A stretch of 64,000 bases of DNA, from contig NZ_BBWV01000001.1 in assembly GCF_000974785.1 (NCBI RefSeq), positions 496,001 through 560,000 of the forward strand. The letters are read 5' to 3'. Shown here in pieces: positions 25,632 to 34,239 of this stretch. The notes under the pieces were generated by a model that ran no database searches, was not told the origin of the DNA, and saw only the letters and a program-made list of their open reading frames with translations. The DNA comes from Flavihumibacter petaseus NBRC 106054. Its GTDB lineage: Bacteria > Bacteroidota > Bacteroidia > Chitinophagales > Chitinophagaceae. Numbering within the stretch: position 1 is the stretch's first letter; each line of letters begins with the position of its first letter. Position numbers and translations under genes: made by a program.

Positions 25632-27194
25632 ATGCAAGAGCAAATCCTGTTGTACATCGCCCTGATTATTGCGGTGTTGTTTATTGTGATGCTGGCGGAG
25701 AAACTGCGCACCGCCTACCCTATTGTGCTGGTGGTCGCCGGCCTGTTGCTGAGCCTGTTGCCGATCGTGCCGGAAGTGGTGATCAATCCCGAACTGATCT
25801 TCGTGATCTTTCTTCCTCCCCTTTTATATGAGGCAGCCTGGTATACTTCCTGGAAAGAATTGTGGCGGTGGCGGCGGGTAGTGGGCAGCTTTGCATTCCT
25901 GATCGTGCTGGTGACTTCGCTGGTCGTAGCCTGGGTTTCGTCTTCGCTGATCCCCGGTTTCAGTCTTGCCTTGGGCTTCCTTCTGGGAGGTATCGTGTCC
26001 CCTCCGGACGCAGTTTCGGCGACTACGGTGCTGAAGTATGTGAAAGTGCCCAAGCGCTTTATCGCCATCGTTGAGGGGGAGAGCCTGTTGAATGATGCCG
26101 CGAGCCTGATCGTGTTCCGGTTCGCGCTGATCGCTGTAGAAACGGGAAGATTTGTTTTTCATGAAGCCGCACTCAGTTTTGTACTGGTGATCGTGATGGG
26201 TTCGCTGATTGGTGTAGCCATCGCCATGGTGTATTATGCCATTCACCGCTGGCTGCCCACTACACCGAATATCGACATTGTACTCACCCTGACTGCGCCC
26301 TATGTGATGTATATCGTGGCAGAGCATTTTCATTTTTCCGGCGTGCTGGCGGTGGTGAGCGGCGGGCTGTTCCTTTCTTACCGCAGCCACCTGATATTGA
26401 GTCACCGCAGCAGAATCAGGGGTGCGAATGTGTGGTCGATGTTAGGCTTTGTTTTGAACGGGCTAGTCTTTATGCTGATCGGGCTGGAACTCCCGGTGAT
26501 CATCAAGGAGCTCGGGGATGTAAGCCTGGGAACAGCCATCGGATATGGCGTACTGATCACCGGCGTTCTGATTGTCGGTCGCCTGCTGAGCACCATGGGG
26601 GCATCTCTTTTCACCGTGTTCATCAGCCGCTGGATCACTACAGCAGATAGCCGCCCCGGCTGGCGTGGCCCTATCCTGCTGGGCTGGGCGGGCATGCGCG
26701 GGGTGGTTTCGCTGGCGGCAGCCCTTTCTATCCCCTATCATATCCCGCAACGGAACCTGATCCTGTTCATCACCTTTACGGTGATCCTGCTGACCCTGGT
26801 GGTGCAGGGATTAACATTGCCCCTGGTGGTGCGGCTGGTCAACCTCGATGACCCCGATCATATGGATACGCCGGAGCAGCAGGATGCCAATATCCGCAGG
26901 CAGCTGGCGCAGCGGACCCTTCACCTGCTCGAAAACAACTACCATGAAAATGTAGCGCTATCCCCTGCCCTGTTGCAATTGCGGGAAAAAATGCGGGCCG
27001 AGACCAATGGCACGGATGGTGAGACGCGCCATGCCTATGAGGATTTTCGTGAGGTATACCTGAAGCTGCTCGATGAGCAGCGCGACCTATTGCATGACCT
27101 GAACCACCAGCAGTTGGTGGACGAGGAAATTGTGCGTAAACACCTGGGACTGTTGGACTTAGAAGAAGAAAAAGTCCGGATGCGGTATGAATAA
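25632..27194 (+). CDS. CPA1-type Na+/H+ antiporter
   Basis: A 520-residue protein from ATG 25632; the frame is open 84 bp further upstream without a better start. About twelve membrane segments fill residues 1-405. Conserved motifs of the NhaP/NHE group are present: FLPPLLYEAAW, SPPDAVSATTVLK, and the ND ion-binding motif in GESLLNDAASL. A hydrophilic tail of about 115 residues (from about 406) is predicted in the cytoplasm. It exchanges Na+ or K+ for protons. Divergent from the sensor kinase gene. Confidence 0.9.
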   Translation: MQEQILLYIALIIAVLFIVMLAEKLRTAYPIVLVVAGLLLSLLPIVPEVVINPELIFVIFLPPLLYEAAWYTSWKELWRWRRVVGSFAFLIVLVTSLVVAWVSSSLIPGFSLALGFLLGGIVSPPDAVSATTVLKYVKVPKRFIAIVEGESLLNDAASLIVFRFALIAVETGRFVFHEAALSFVLVIVMGSLIGVAIAMVYYAIHRWLPTTPNIDIVLTLTAPYVMYIVAEHFHFSGVLAVVSGGLFLSYRSHLILSHRSRIRGANVWSMLGFVLNGLVFMLIGLELPVIIKELGDVSLGTAIGYGVLITGVLIVGRLLSTMGASLFTVFISRWITTADSRPGWRGPILLGWAGMRGVVSLAAALSIPYHIPQRNLILFITFTVILLTLVVQGLTLPLVVRLVNLDDPDHMDTPEQQDANIRRQLAQRTLHLLENNYHENVALSPALLQLREKMRAETNGTDGETRHAYEDFREVYLKLLDEQRDLLHDLNHQQLVDEEIVRKHLGLLDLEEEKVRMRYE

Positions 27195-27251
27195 AGCTTA
27201 AAATACGCTGTAACTTGCTGTAAATCAGTTTTAAAGAAGTCTAAAAGTTGT

Positions 27252-27324
27252 TTTATCCTTGCTTTAACCTTGCTTTGGAAGCGTGTTTATATTGGAGAAG
27301 ACCCCAATTTAAAGCAAGGATAAA
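27252..27324. repeat. 16-bp inverted repeat in an intergenic region
   Basis: A 16-nt stretch at 27252-27267 pairs perfectly with 27309-27324 around a 41-nt loop; the core is TTATCCTTGCTTTA / TAAAGCAAGGATAA. The AAAGCAAGG word recurs in the same 225-bp spacer (27353-27361). It lies between convergent genes and may act as a bidirectional terminator or be a dispersed repeat. Confidence 0.5.
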
Positions 27325-27420
27325 GCAATGATAAAGGAACTTTAAAGGGACTTTAAAGCAAGGACCAGCGCTTTGAGGGTTAGCACTAAGAAATAAGACG
27401 ACATCCCCTAAACCCTTAAA

Positions 27421-28017
27421 TCAAAAACTTTTCCGAAGTGCTTTTTTTGCTTCCGCCGAAATAACCTCATCCTCATCATTAACCAATTGAAGTAAAACCG
27501 CCCTCACCTTATCAGATTTTACCTTCCCCAATGCAGCTACAAGCATTTGCCGCGATAATCCGTTTTCTCTGTTTAACACTATAGGGAAAATATATGCGGC
27601 TTGTTTCTTTATAATTGTCGCTTTCACGGCATATCCAATAACCCATTTCAGGTCTTGATTATCATTAGGCAATTGCAAATAGGTCTCTAACAAAACAGGA
27701 ATTGCAAGCCCTTTTGCTTCCCGAACGGTCAAAGCCCTTACTATACCTTCCTTATTCCTGGCATAACTCACTAACGGCAGATATTTTATCAAAACAGGTA
27801 TTGCCAGGGGGTACTTACTCTTAGTGTTGACTAAATCCCAGATGGTATCTATTTCTATACCAAGTTCAGCCAGTTCTTTAATTAAACCGTGATATTCTTT
27901 TGCCCTCTCCAATTCTATTTGTTTCGCGAGCAAAAGGGTTTCTCTTACCTCTTCTTTCGTTTTTGGCTTACTTGCTAACTCCGACCAGCGTTTCTCCAAC
28001 AATTCAAGATCTGACAT
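27421..28017 (-). CDS. HEAT-repeat-like soluble protein
   Basis: A 198-residue all-helical protein. Paired helices recur: YPLAIPVLIKYL, EAKGLAIPVLLETYLQLP, GLSRQMLVAALGKVKSDKVRAVLLQLVNDED, SAEAKKALRK, the last resembling a HEAT/PBS lyase repeat. Such proteins are scaffolds for protein-protein contact. No signal peptide. It is followed, 23 bp upstream on the same strand, by a leucine-rich-repeat protein gene, likely in one transcript. Confidence 0.65.
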   Translation of the reverse strand: MSDLELLEKRWSELASKPKTKEEVRETLLLAKQIELERAKEYHGLIKELAELGIEIDTIWDLVNTKSKYPLAIPVLIKYLPLVSYARNKEGIVRALTVREAKGLAIPVLLETYLQLPNDNQDLKWVIGYAVKATIIKKQAAYIFPIVLNRENGLSRQMLVAALGKVKSDKVRAVLLQLVNDEDEVISAEAKKALRKSF

Positions 28018-28040
28018 AACAGGCCTCGTTTTTTTTACTA

Positions 28041-28919
28041 CTATTTTTTTATCATCTCCAGATTCTGCCTCACCAACCTTTCATAATCCTTGTTCTCTAA
28101 TTTGATATTGTAATGTTTCCGGTGCTTGTAAAATACCTCCTTAATGCTTTTGGCAGGAATCAAATCTCCATCTGCAACACTGGAATTCCCCAGTAAAGAA
28201 AGCTTCACCAGAGCAGCAAGGTGATCCACAAATTCAATTGAATCTATTCTACTGCAATCATCAAGCTGCAGGTCGTTTAGCCCGGACAAATTACCGACAG
28301 CACTTAAGTCACCGACATTAGGACAGCATTCGAAAGAAAGCTTAGCCAGCTGCTGCATATTTATCAATCCGCTAATTCCTTTCAATTTTCTGCAATTTCC
28401 AAGACGCAAATATTTCAACTTACTGAACGAGTCAATTCCTTCCAGACTAATTATTGAAGCAGTCTTTATTGTAAGCTCCTGCAGGCTACGCAGCTTCGCG
28501 ATTGGCTTGAGGTCTTTTTCATCATAGTCAATCAAACAGAGTGAATTCAATTGATGACAATTTTCCAACCCGGTAATTCTATCCTTTCTCCATGCCAACG
28601 TCAGGTTGTTTAAGTAGGCCTGGTTGCTGAGATTTATGACATTCTTCCCGTCAACAGCAATCGCCAGGTCTTTCAAATTCGGAAGGTCCTCAAGAAAATC
28701 AAATTCATAATCATCAAAGCTGGAAATATCAAGAGCTTCCAGAAATGAATACGCTCTTAAAAACTCCAGATTTTCCAGCCTGTCTTCACTAAGATGTGCA
28801 AAAATACGGAGCCCGCGCAGACCTCTTTCTTTGAGTATCAAACGAACGTCATCTGCTGTGTAACCTTTTTTGTATACTAACAGTGACCCGAATGGTGATA
28901 CTTCAATGTCTTTATTCAT
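28041..28919 (-). CDS. leucine-rich-repeat protein, cytoplasmic
   Basis: A 292-residue protein from ATG 28919; an upstream TTG would add 6 residues. Residues about 55-265 carry about nine irregular LRR units of the form LxxLxLxxCxxLxxIxxL, e.g. LKYLRLGNCRKLKGISGL and LNDLQLDDCSRIDSIEFV. There is no signal peptide or sorting tail, so it stays inside the cell, unlike most Bacteroidota LRR proteins. Probable role: binding of a protein partner, perhaps the HEAT-like neighbour (inference from position). Confidence 0.7.
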   Translation of the reverse strand: MNKDIEVSPFGSLLVYKKGYTADDVRLILKERGLRGLRIFAHLSEDRLENLEFLRAYSFLEALDISSFDDYEFDFLEDLPNLKDLAIAVDGKNVINLSNQAYLNNLTLAWRKDRITGLENCHQLNSLCLIDYDEKDLKPIAKLRSLQELTIKTASIISLEGIDSFSKLKYLRLGNCRKLKGISGLINMQQLAKLSFECCPNVGDLSAVGNLSGLNDLQLDDCSRIDSIEFVDHLAALVKLSLLGNSSVADGDLIPAKSIKEVFYKHRKHYNIKLENKDYERLVRQNLEMIKK

Positions 28920-28996
28920 TGTAGCCAAAATATACAAAAAAAACCGGCCATGCTCTATCCTGCCTTAACCTCGCTATAGCATCCTGTGTAAATTTT

Positions 28997-29527
28997 CTAA
29001 TTGCATGTGGTATATGGATTGTCGCATTGCATATCCGGCGCTATCCAACCCAAATAGGATTTGGCACCTATAGAAAACTGGATTTTCAACCATTCACCGG
29101 AACAATCCAGCACCCACACAGCCTCATTGATCCAGGTTTGGATCACCGCAACTTTTTTAGCTTTAGCGGAGGGCTGCTGGTATAAATTCAGATCCCCGGC
29201 ATAACTACGAACGTAGATCGCGAGGCGGGAATGCTGTTTTTTTATCCATCCCTGGTAACCCACCTCACTGATACTCATGCCGGCATCCACCAGGAAAGCA
29301 TTGTCTGTTCGCCTCTTTAAACTAACAGCCACATAATCCTCACTGGCTGCATCATTTGCAAGGTACCGCGGCTGCCTGAAATCCCGCGTTTTATACACAG
29401 CCAGTTTTCCGGAATGTAATGGATCATAAATTACGCTGCACGCGCATTCACCCGACTTTCCGGCCTGCCCGTTTGAAAGTAAAGACATCAACAACAAACC
29501 CGTAATTACAATAAAAATTCTCATCAT
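28997..29527 (-). CDS. secreted SH3-like domain protein
   Basis: A 176-residue protein from ATG 29527; a longer TTG form is possible. Signal peptide ends LLSNGQA. The C-terminal half (about residues 95-165) looks like a bacterial SH3 domain: LNLYQQPSAKAKKV, INEAVWVLDCSGEWLKIQF, and YLGWIAPDMQC. SH3-type domains of this kind bind cell wall or surface targets. Several cysteines may form disulfides. No catalytic motif seen. Confidence 0.55.
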   Translation of the reverse strand: MMRIFIVITGLLLMSLLSNGQAGKSGECACSVIYDPLHSGKLAVYKTRDFRQPRYLANDAASEDYVAVSLKRRTDNAFLVDAGMSISEVGYQGWIKKQHSRLAIYVRSYAGDLNLYQQPSAKAKKVAVIQTWINEAVWVLDCSGEWLKIQFSIGAKSYLGWIAPDMQCDNPYTTCN

Positions 29528-29593
29528 CCAGTACAAAGTTGCCTTCAGCAATAAGGAACAACTAAACAAATAAACAACTAAACCTCTAAACCA

Positions 29594-29624
29594 TAAAAAA
29601 TCCCGGCCAGGAATAGCCAGGATT
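29594..29624 (-). terminator. rho-independent terminator of the SusCD locus
   Basis: On the minus strand AATCCTGGC and GCCGGGATT form a 9-bp stem with one G-T pair and an 8-nt loop, followed by a run of six T. It lies 34 bp after the stop of the IPT-LamG lipoprotein gene, the last gene of the polysaccharide utilization operon. Confidence 0.8.
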
Positions 29625-29657
29625 TACAGTCGACTTACTGCTATATGAAAAAAACTA

Positions 29658-30809
29658 TCATCGGCCTGCCTGTCCCAGGTGGGCCAGCGCGAGGATTTCT
29701 GCGTCAGTCAATACTTTGTTGAAGACCCTTACATCATCGAGGGTTGCAGTGATGCCATGAGAGGCCCAGTCGCGGTCAGCAGCAGCTGGCGGATGCCCCC
29801 ACTGTCCATCAGGAAAATCATCTACAAAGGTGAAGGTGCCGAAGCTGACTTTATTGGGGGTCAGGAGGGCAAGTGTTTCGGGAGCCACCACATTTTCTGC
29901 CACGCGGCTGCCAAGCTTCACTCCATTGCCCCAATAGGTCATCGTGTTGGTGGGGCCATCATAAGTCACGGTGATCAGCGCCCAGCCATCTCCGTCATTG
30001 GTAAATCCTTCGGTTGCTGTCTCGCCTGGATTCAGGAACAACGCGTCATAGGTAGGATGCGTACCTGTTCCATTCACGTGCGTGGTCATGCCAGCGAGCG
30101 AATACACATTACCGTTGGTCCTGGTCGCTACGCCGATCAATCCCCAGATATCCTGGAAATCTTTTCCGTTGATCTGGAAGAGGGAACTCAATGTGCCGGT
30201 ATTGTCCGGCACCTGTGCCCACATGCTCACGGTAAAGTTTGCAAGGGCATCCGCGTTGTTAATGGCATCGATCTCCGGGTAGATCATGTATGCGCCGGTG
30301 AGTTTTGCCGCCTTCCCGATCCGGCCGGTTTCATAGGCTACGGTGCCCACTGTCTTCTCGGCAACTTTGGTGGACACTGACTCCTTCGAGTCAGCATCGA
30401 ATGTCCAGTGTGCGATCAGTCCGTCAGCAGCCACCTGGTTGGAATTGTCGTACCCGTCGATCTTGGGAACAAGCACCGTAAATCCCGGAAGGGTAACAGT
30501 TCCCCCGGGAGTAGTGACCTTCACGTCACCGGTAGCGCCGGTTCCGAGCACCGCCTTGATGGTGGTGGCATTTTCCACCACGAAAGAGCTTGCCGCCGTT
30601 CCGCCAAAGCTGACGGCAGTAGCGCCGGTAAAGTTGGTACCCGTAAGGGTGATGGTGGCGCCGGGTTCAGCCTGCGTGGGACTGAATGAGGCGAATGTCG
30701 GAGCGGGTACAACAGGAGGGCCATCATCGCTGTCGTCTTTGCTACAGGAATTCAGCAGTACCAGCAGTGCTCCGCCCATGGCGAGGCAGATTTTTTTTAA
30801 TTGTTTCAT
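29658..30809 (-). CDS. lipoprotein with IPT/TIG and LamG-like domains
   Basis: A 383-residue protein from ATG 30809 with lipobox VLLNSC (Cys22). Residues about 37-115 form an IPT/TIG immunoglobulin-like domain (FASFSPTQAEPGATITLTG, then a further GTNF), and residues about 130-375 form a laminin-G/concanavalin-like domain (GLIAHWTFD, FTVSMWAQVPDN, TLDDVRVFNKVLTDAEI). Its final position in the SusCD operon suggests a surface glycan-binding protein of the SusE/SusF functional type, not homologous to those proteins. Confidence 0.82.
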   Translation of the reverse strand: MKQLKKICLAMGGALLVLLNSCSKDDSDDGPPVVPAPTFASFSPTQAEPGATITLTGTNFTGATAVSFGGTAASSFVVENATTIKAVLGTGATGDVKVTTPGGTVTLPGFTVLVPKIDGYDNSNQVAADGLIAHWTFDADSKESVSTKVAEKTVGTVAYETGRIGKAAKLTGAYMIYPEIDAINNADALANFTVSMWAQVPDNTGTLSSLFQINGKDFQDIWGLIGVATRTNGNVYSLAGMTTHVNGTGTHPTYDALFLNPGETATEGFTNDGDGWALITVTYDGPTNTMTYWGNGVKLGSRVAENVVAPETLALLTPNKVSFGTFTFVDDFPDGQWGHPPAAADRDWASHGITATLDDVRVFNKVLTDAEILALAHLGQAGR

Positions 30810-30850
30810 GGTTGTAATGTTTAAGTAACCGTATTGCAATCGATAGTTCA

Positions 30851-32980
30851 CTATTTCGTGACGGGACGCAGCGTTACCGCGGCACCTCCGCCTTTTGCCA
30901 GCACGAGCTTCAGCTTTGTTTTGCTGTCCACTGCCTGGCGGGTAATTACATAGGCTTCCGGATTGTCTTTCCAGTCGGCATTGGCAGCATCACCATAGAT
31001 CACGGCCTGGAATTTTTGTCCCTTCGGCAAAAAGCTGAGATCCACAATAGCCATGCGGCTGTTCTCGTCAGTGATCGCACCGAGACACCATTCTTCTTTA
31101 TCCTTTGATTTACGCGCGATGGTGATGTAATCGCCGGGCTCGGCTTCGAGAATGATGGATCTTTCAAAATCCACCGGAACCTCCCTGATGAATTGAAAGG
31201 CATCGAGGTGCGGTGCATAGTTCTCGGGAAGGTCAGCAGCCATCTGCACCGGGCTGTACATCGTCACATACAGGGCAAGTTGTTTGGCCAGCGTCGTATG
31301 TACCTGCAGACCAGGGTTGCCGGTATTGTAGCCGCGTAGTTTGAAGATGCCGGGTGTGTAGTCCATCGGGCCACCCATGAGGCGCGTGAAGGGCAGGATG
31401 GTCTCATGTTCCGGGGGATTACCGATACTGAAGGCATTGAACTCGTTGCCCCTCGCCGCTTCGCTGGCCAGCCAGTTGGGATAGGTGCGGTATTGCCCGG
31501 ACGGACGCATCGGCTCATGCATATCTACCATCACCTGGTATTGTGCGGCTTTCGCTGCCACACGTTCGTAGTGCTGCACCATCCATTGCCCGTCGTGGCG
31601 TTCACCGCGGGGAATGATACGGCCTACATAGCCTGTCTTCACCGCATGATAGCCGTGCTCCTGCATGAAACGGAAGGCAGTATCCATCTGGCGTTCGTAA
31701 TTGGTTACGGCGCCGGAGGTTTCGTTGTGCATGATCAGTTGCACGCCCTTGCTGGTGGCATAAGCGCGCAGGCCATTCACATCGAAATCGGGGTAAGGTG
31801 TAACAAAATCGAAAGGTGATTCTTTCCAGGTACCGAACCAGTCTTCCCAGCCGGTATTCCAGCCCTCTACCAGTACGCCCTCAATGCCATTCGCTGCAGC
31901 GAAATCGATATACCGTTTTACGTTGGCAGTATTGCCGCTGTGTTTGCCGCCGGCAAGCGCCCAGGTTCCCACGCCTGTCTGCATTTCCCACCATACGCCG
32001 ACAAACTTCATGGGTTTGATCCAGGAAGGATCTTCCACTTTGGAAGGATCATTCAGGTTGACGATCGTATTGGAAGCGAGGATCGCGCGTGCATCGCGGC
32101 TCACCAGGATAGTACGCCATGGGGTGCGTGATGGCGCCTGCAGGTAGGCTTTGTTGTTATAGGTATCAGGAACGAGACTTGCCGTGAGGGCAAAACTGCT
32201 GTTGTCAACATGCAGCTGCAGGGCGGGATAATTGAGCTGCGCGGCTTCATGGATGTTCAGGTAGAGGCCATCGGCCGTTTTCATCATCAGCGGCGTTTGC
32301 ACGGCTTTGGGATCAGGCGCTGTACGTACGGCGATCTCCGTGCTTTTGGCCACCATTTCGCGGTTGTCGATGGCACTGATGGCGGATGTCGTATAGGTAT
32401 ATTCGTTGGAATCGTGATCTCCGGGGATCCAGAAGGTTTTGTGATCTCCGGTCAGCCGGAAGGCGGTATGTTCTTCCGAAATGATAAAATGGTTCAATTG
32501 AGGTTGCCGCGGGAATTCATACCGGAATCCCACACCATCTTCAAATACCCTGAATACAATATTCAGTTTGCGCTGTGTTGCTGCCTGGATCAACTGAACA
32601 GATAGCTGCCGGTAGTTGTTGCTGATCTTACTGTTGGCGCCCCATACCGTTGTCCAGGTTTCGTTCAGTGAATCCTGCCTGGAATCTGCGATGCTGAAAC
32701 CGCTGTTGAAATTGTCATTGCCGGCAAGTGTAAAACCCATTGCAGAAGGCAGGACTACAGGCTGGTTGCCATAGCTGACCTGGTAAAGCGGGGTTCCCTT
32801 GCTGTCGAGCGAAAACTCCAGCCGCACCTGGTTCATGGTCACCTGCAGCACAGGCTGCGAAGCAGCATTCGTGCCAGCAGGCGGTCCGCCCGGTGACTGG
32901 GCCACCGGTTGTGCGGCTACTGCTCCCGTGGCCAGCAACGAAAGTGATAAACAGAGATTTTTAACCAATTGCTGAATCAT
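30851..32980 (-). CDS. GH97 alpha-glycosidase (SusB-like)
   Basis: A 709-residue protein from ATG 32980 with signal peptide ending AVAAQ; a start further upstream is possible but would hide the signal. The N-terminal beta-sandwich, the (beta/alpha)8 barrel and the C-terminal sheet domain of GH97 are all represented: ANGIEGVLVEGWNTGWEDW, then HNETSG and MHEPMRPSGQYRTYPN. The Glu in HNETS and the Glu in HEPM match the base and Ca-site residues known for the inverting SusB-type enzymes. It would hydrolyse alpha-glucosidic bonds in the periplasm. It is encoded within the SusCD operon, 41 bp from the next gene. Confidence 0.88.
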   Translation of the reverse strand: MIQQLVKNLCLSLSLLATGAVAAQPVAQSPGGPPAGTNAASQPVLQVTMNQVRLEFSLDSKGTPLYQVSYGNQPVVLPSAMGFTLAGNDNFNSGFSIADSRQDSLNETWTTVWGANSKISNNYRQLSVQLIQAATQRKLNIVFRVFEDGVGFRYEFPRQPQLNHFIISEEHTAFRLTGDHKTFWIPGDHDSNEYTYTTSAISAIDNREMVAKSTEIAVRTAPDPKAVQTPLMMKTADGLYLNIHEAAQLNYPALQLHVDNSSFALTASLVPDTYNNKAYLQAPSRTPWRTILVSRDARAILASNTIVNLNDPSKVEDPSWIKPMKFVGVWWEMQTGVGTWALAGGKHSGNTANVKRYIDFAAANGIEGVLVEGWNTGWEDWFGTWKESPFDFVTPYPDFDVNGLRAYATSKGVQLIMHNETSGAVTNYERQMDTAFRFMQEHGYHAVKTGYVGRIIPRGERHDGQWMVQHYERVAAKAAQYQVMVDMHEPMRPSGQYRTYPNWLASEAARGNEFNAFSIGNPPEHETILPFTRLMGGPMDYTPGIFKLRGYNTGNPGLQVHTTLAKQLALYVTMYSPVQMAADLPENYAPHLDAFQFIREVPVDFERSIILEAEPGDYITIARKSKDKEEWCLGAITDENSRMAIVDLSFLPKGQKFQAVIYGDAANADWKDNPEAYVITRQAVDSKTKLKLVLAKGGGAAVTLRPVTK

Positions 32981-32993
32981 GATGTATTGTTGT

Positions 32994-34238
32994 TTAAGGA
33001 AAAGTTGACAGGATCTCCTGTGCTTTGTCAAACTGCAGAGAGACGAGATAATAAAATACCTGGTCCATCTTCTTTTGCGTTTCGGGTATGCCTGCCTGTG
33101 ACTTGCGCAACGTGTACATTTTAGCTACCATCTCCAGTTGTTCCTGGCTGATACTGCTCACACCAAGTTTTTGTTGCAGCATGGTGAGATAGCTGTACCC
33201 GCTTTCCTGTGTTGGCTCGATGATCGTTCCCTCTCCATAGTCATTCCACGTAGCCAGTTGCACATAGGGCAGCGCCGGTTTGCTGAGTGCGAGATCAAGG
33301 GTAGTGGCAAATGTGCCGGTGCCATTGTGGTCGATCGACCAGGTGGGTCCACCCCAGCCGCCTTCAGCATAATAGGAATCGAAGCCGGGATAGGCCGAGC
33401 CGAACTTCGTGCCTGTAAAAGGCATAGTGTAAAACCAGTTCAGGGTAGCGAGATGGTCCTGGGGGATCCAGGCGAACTCGCCGGTTTTATTGGCACCTGC
33501 TTCTGATGATTCAAACCAGAGCGGAAAGAATGCAGGGGCAGTGGTCAACCCGCTGAATACATTCGACCAGTCGGCCGGTGTGGTCAGTGCCTGCGGGCCA
33601 AATACCATCAGCAACGGCTTTCCATTGAACTTTTCATAGTAGGGCAGCGAGAAATATTTTTCCTGCAGGTAAGCCATATCTTTTTTCGCAGTTCCCACCT
33701 TATCTGCCACACCGGTATGGTTGAGGTTCTGGTCTTCGTATACGATGGCAAACTGTAATCCCACGCGGGCCATCAGGGTAACAATCTTTTCTGTGTTCCT
33801 GACCAGCAGCGGATAGTCAAACTTGTTCTGGATACCCGGCCAGTCGATGAATACGCCATCGATGCCGCTCAGCTTCATCAGCAACAACTGGTACTCGATC
33901 ACCATGGTGTCTCCTGAGGCATAGGGGCCGATCAGTGGATAATAATGTGATGCGATCTGCCGCTTGCCGGTACCATCTGTAATGTCAGGATTCTTATTGC
34001 TCATGGTCCAGTGAATCCCCCAGACACCACCATTGGTTGTCTTCGTTTCAAACCAGGGCATCAGGTGCGCGTAAACTTTTTTGCTGACAGTCTTTCCAAC
34101 AGCAACCGGCGCAAATACCTTCACGGTAGTATCGGGGGGCACCGGGTCAGATCCTGAAGATTTGCCGCAGGCGAGTAACATCACGCACATCGCCGTGGCA
34201 ACCAGGCAGTCTTTCATAGTGAATACAGTATAACGCAT
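32994..34238 (-). CDS. GH71/GH99-like glycosidase lipoprotein
   Basis: A 414-residue protein from ATG 34238, one base after the SusD stop; ATG 34217 is an alternative. Lipobox MLLAC (Cys24). The domain starts with KVYAHLMPWFETK and includes IASHYYPLIGPY, GIDGVFIDWPGI, FAIVYEDQN, and TWNDYGEGTIIEP, the pattern of GH71/GH99-like proteins with a (beta/alpha)8 barrel. Known GH99 members cleave alpha-mannosides and GH71 members cleave alpha-1,3-glucan; the ED and WNDYGEGTxIEP acidic residues fit the active sites. Combined with GH97 the target is likely an alpha-glucan or related polymer (inference). Confidence 0.78.
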   Translation of the reverse strand: MRYTVFTMKDCLVATAMCVMLLACGKSSGSDPVPPDTTVKVFAPVAVGKTVSKKVYAHLMPWFETKTTNGGVWGIHWTMSNKNPDITDGTGKRQIASHYYPLIGPYASGDTMVIEYQLLLMKLSGIDGVFIDWPGIQNKFDYPLLVRNTEKIVTLMARVGLQFAIVYEDQNLNHTGVADKVGTAKKDMAYLQEKYFSLPYYEKFNGKPLLMVFGPQALTTPADWSNVFSGLTTAPAFFPLWFESSEAGANKTGEFAWIPQDHLATLNWFYTMPFTGTKFGSAYPGFDSYYAEGGWGGPTWSIDHNGTGTFATTLDLALSKPALPYVQLATWNDYGEGTIIEPTQESGYSYLTMLQQKLGVSSISQEQLEMVAKMYTLRKSQAGIPETQKKMDQVFYYLVSLQFDKAQEILSTFP

Positions 34239-34239
34239 A

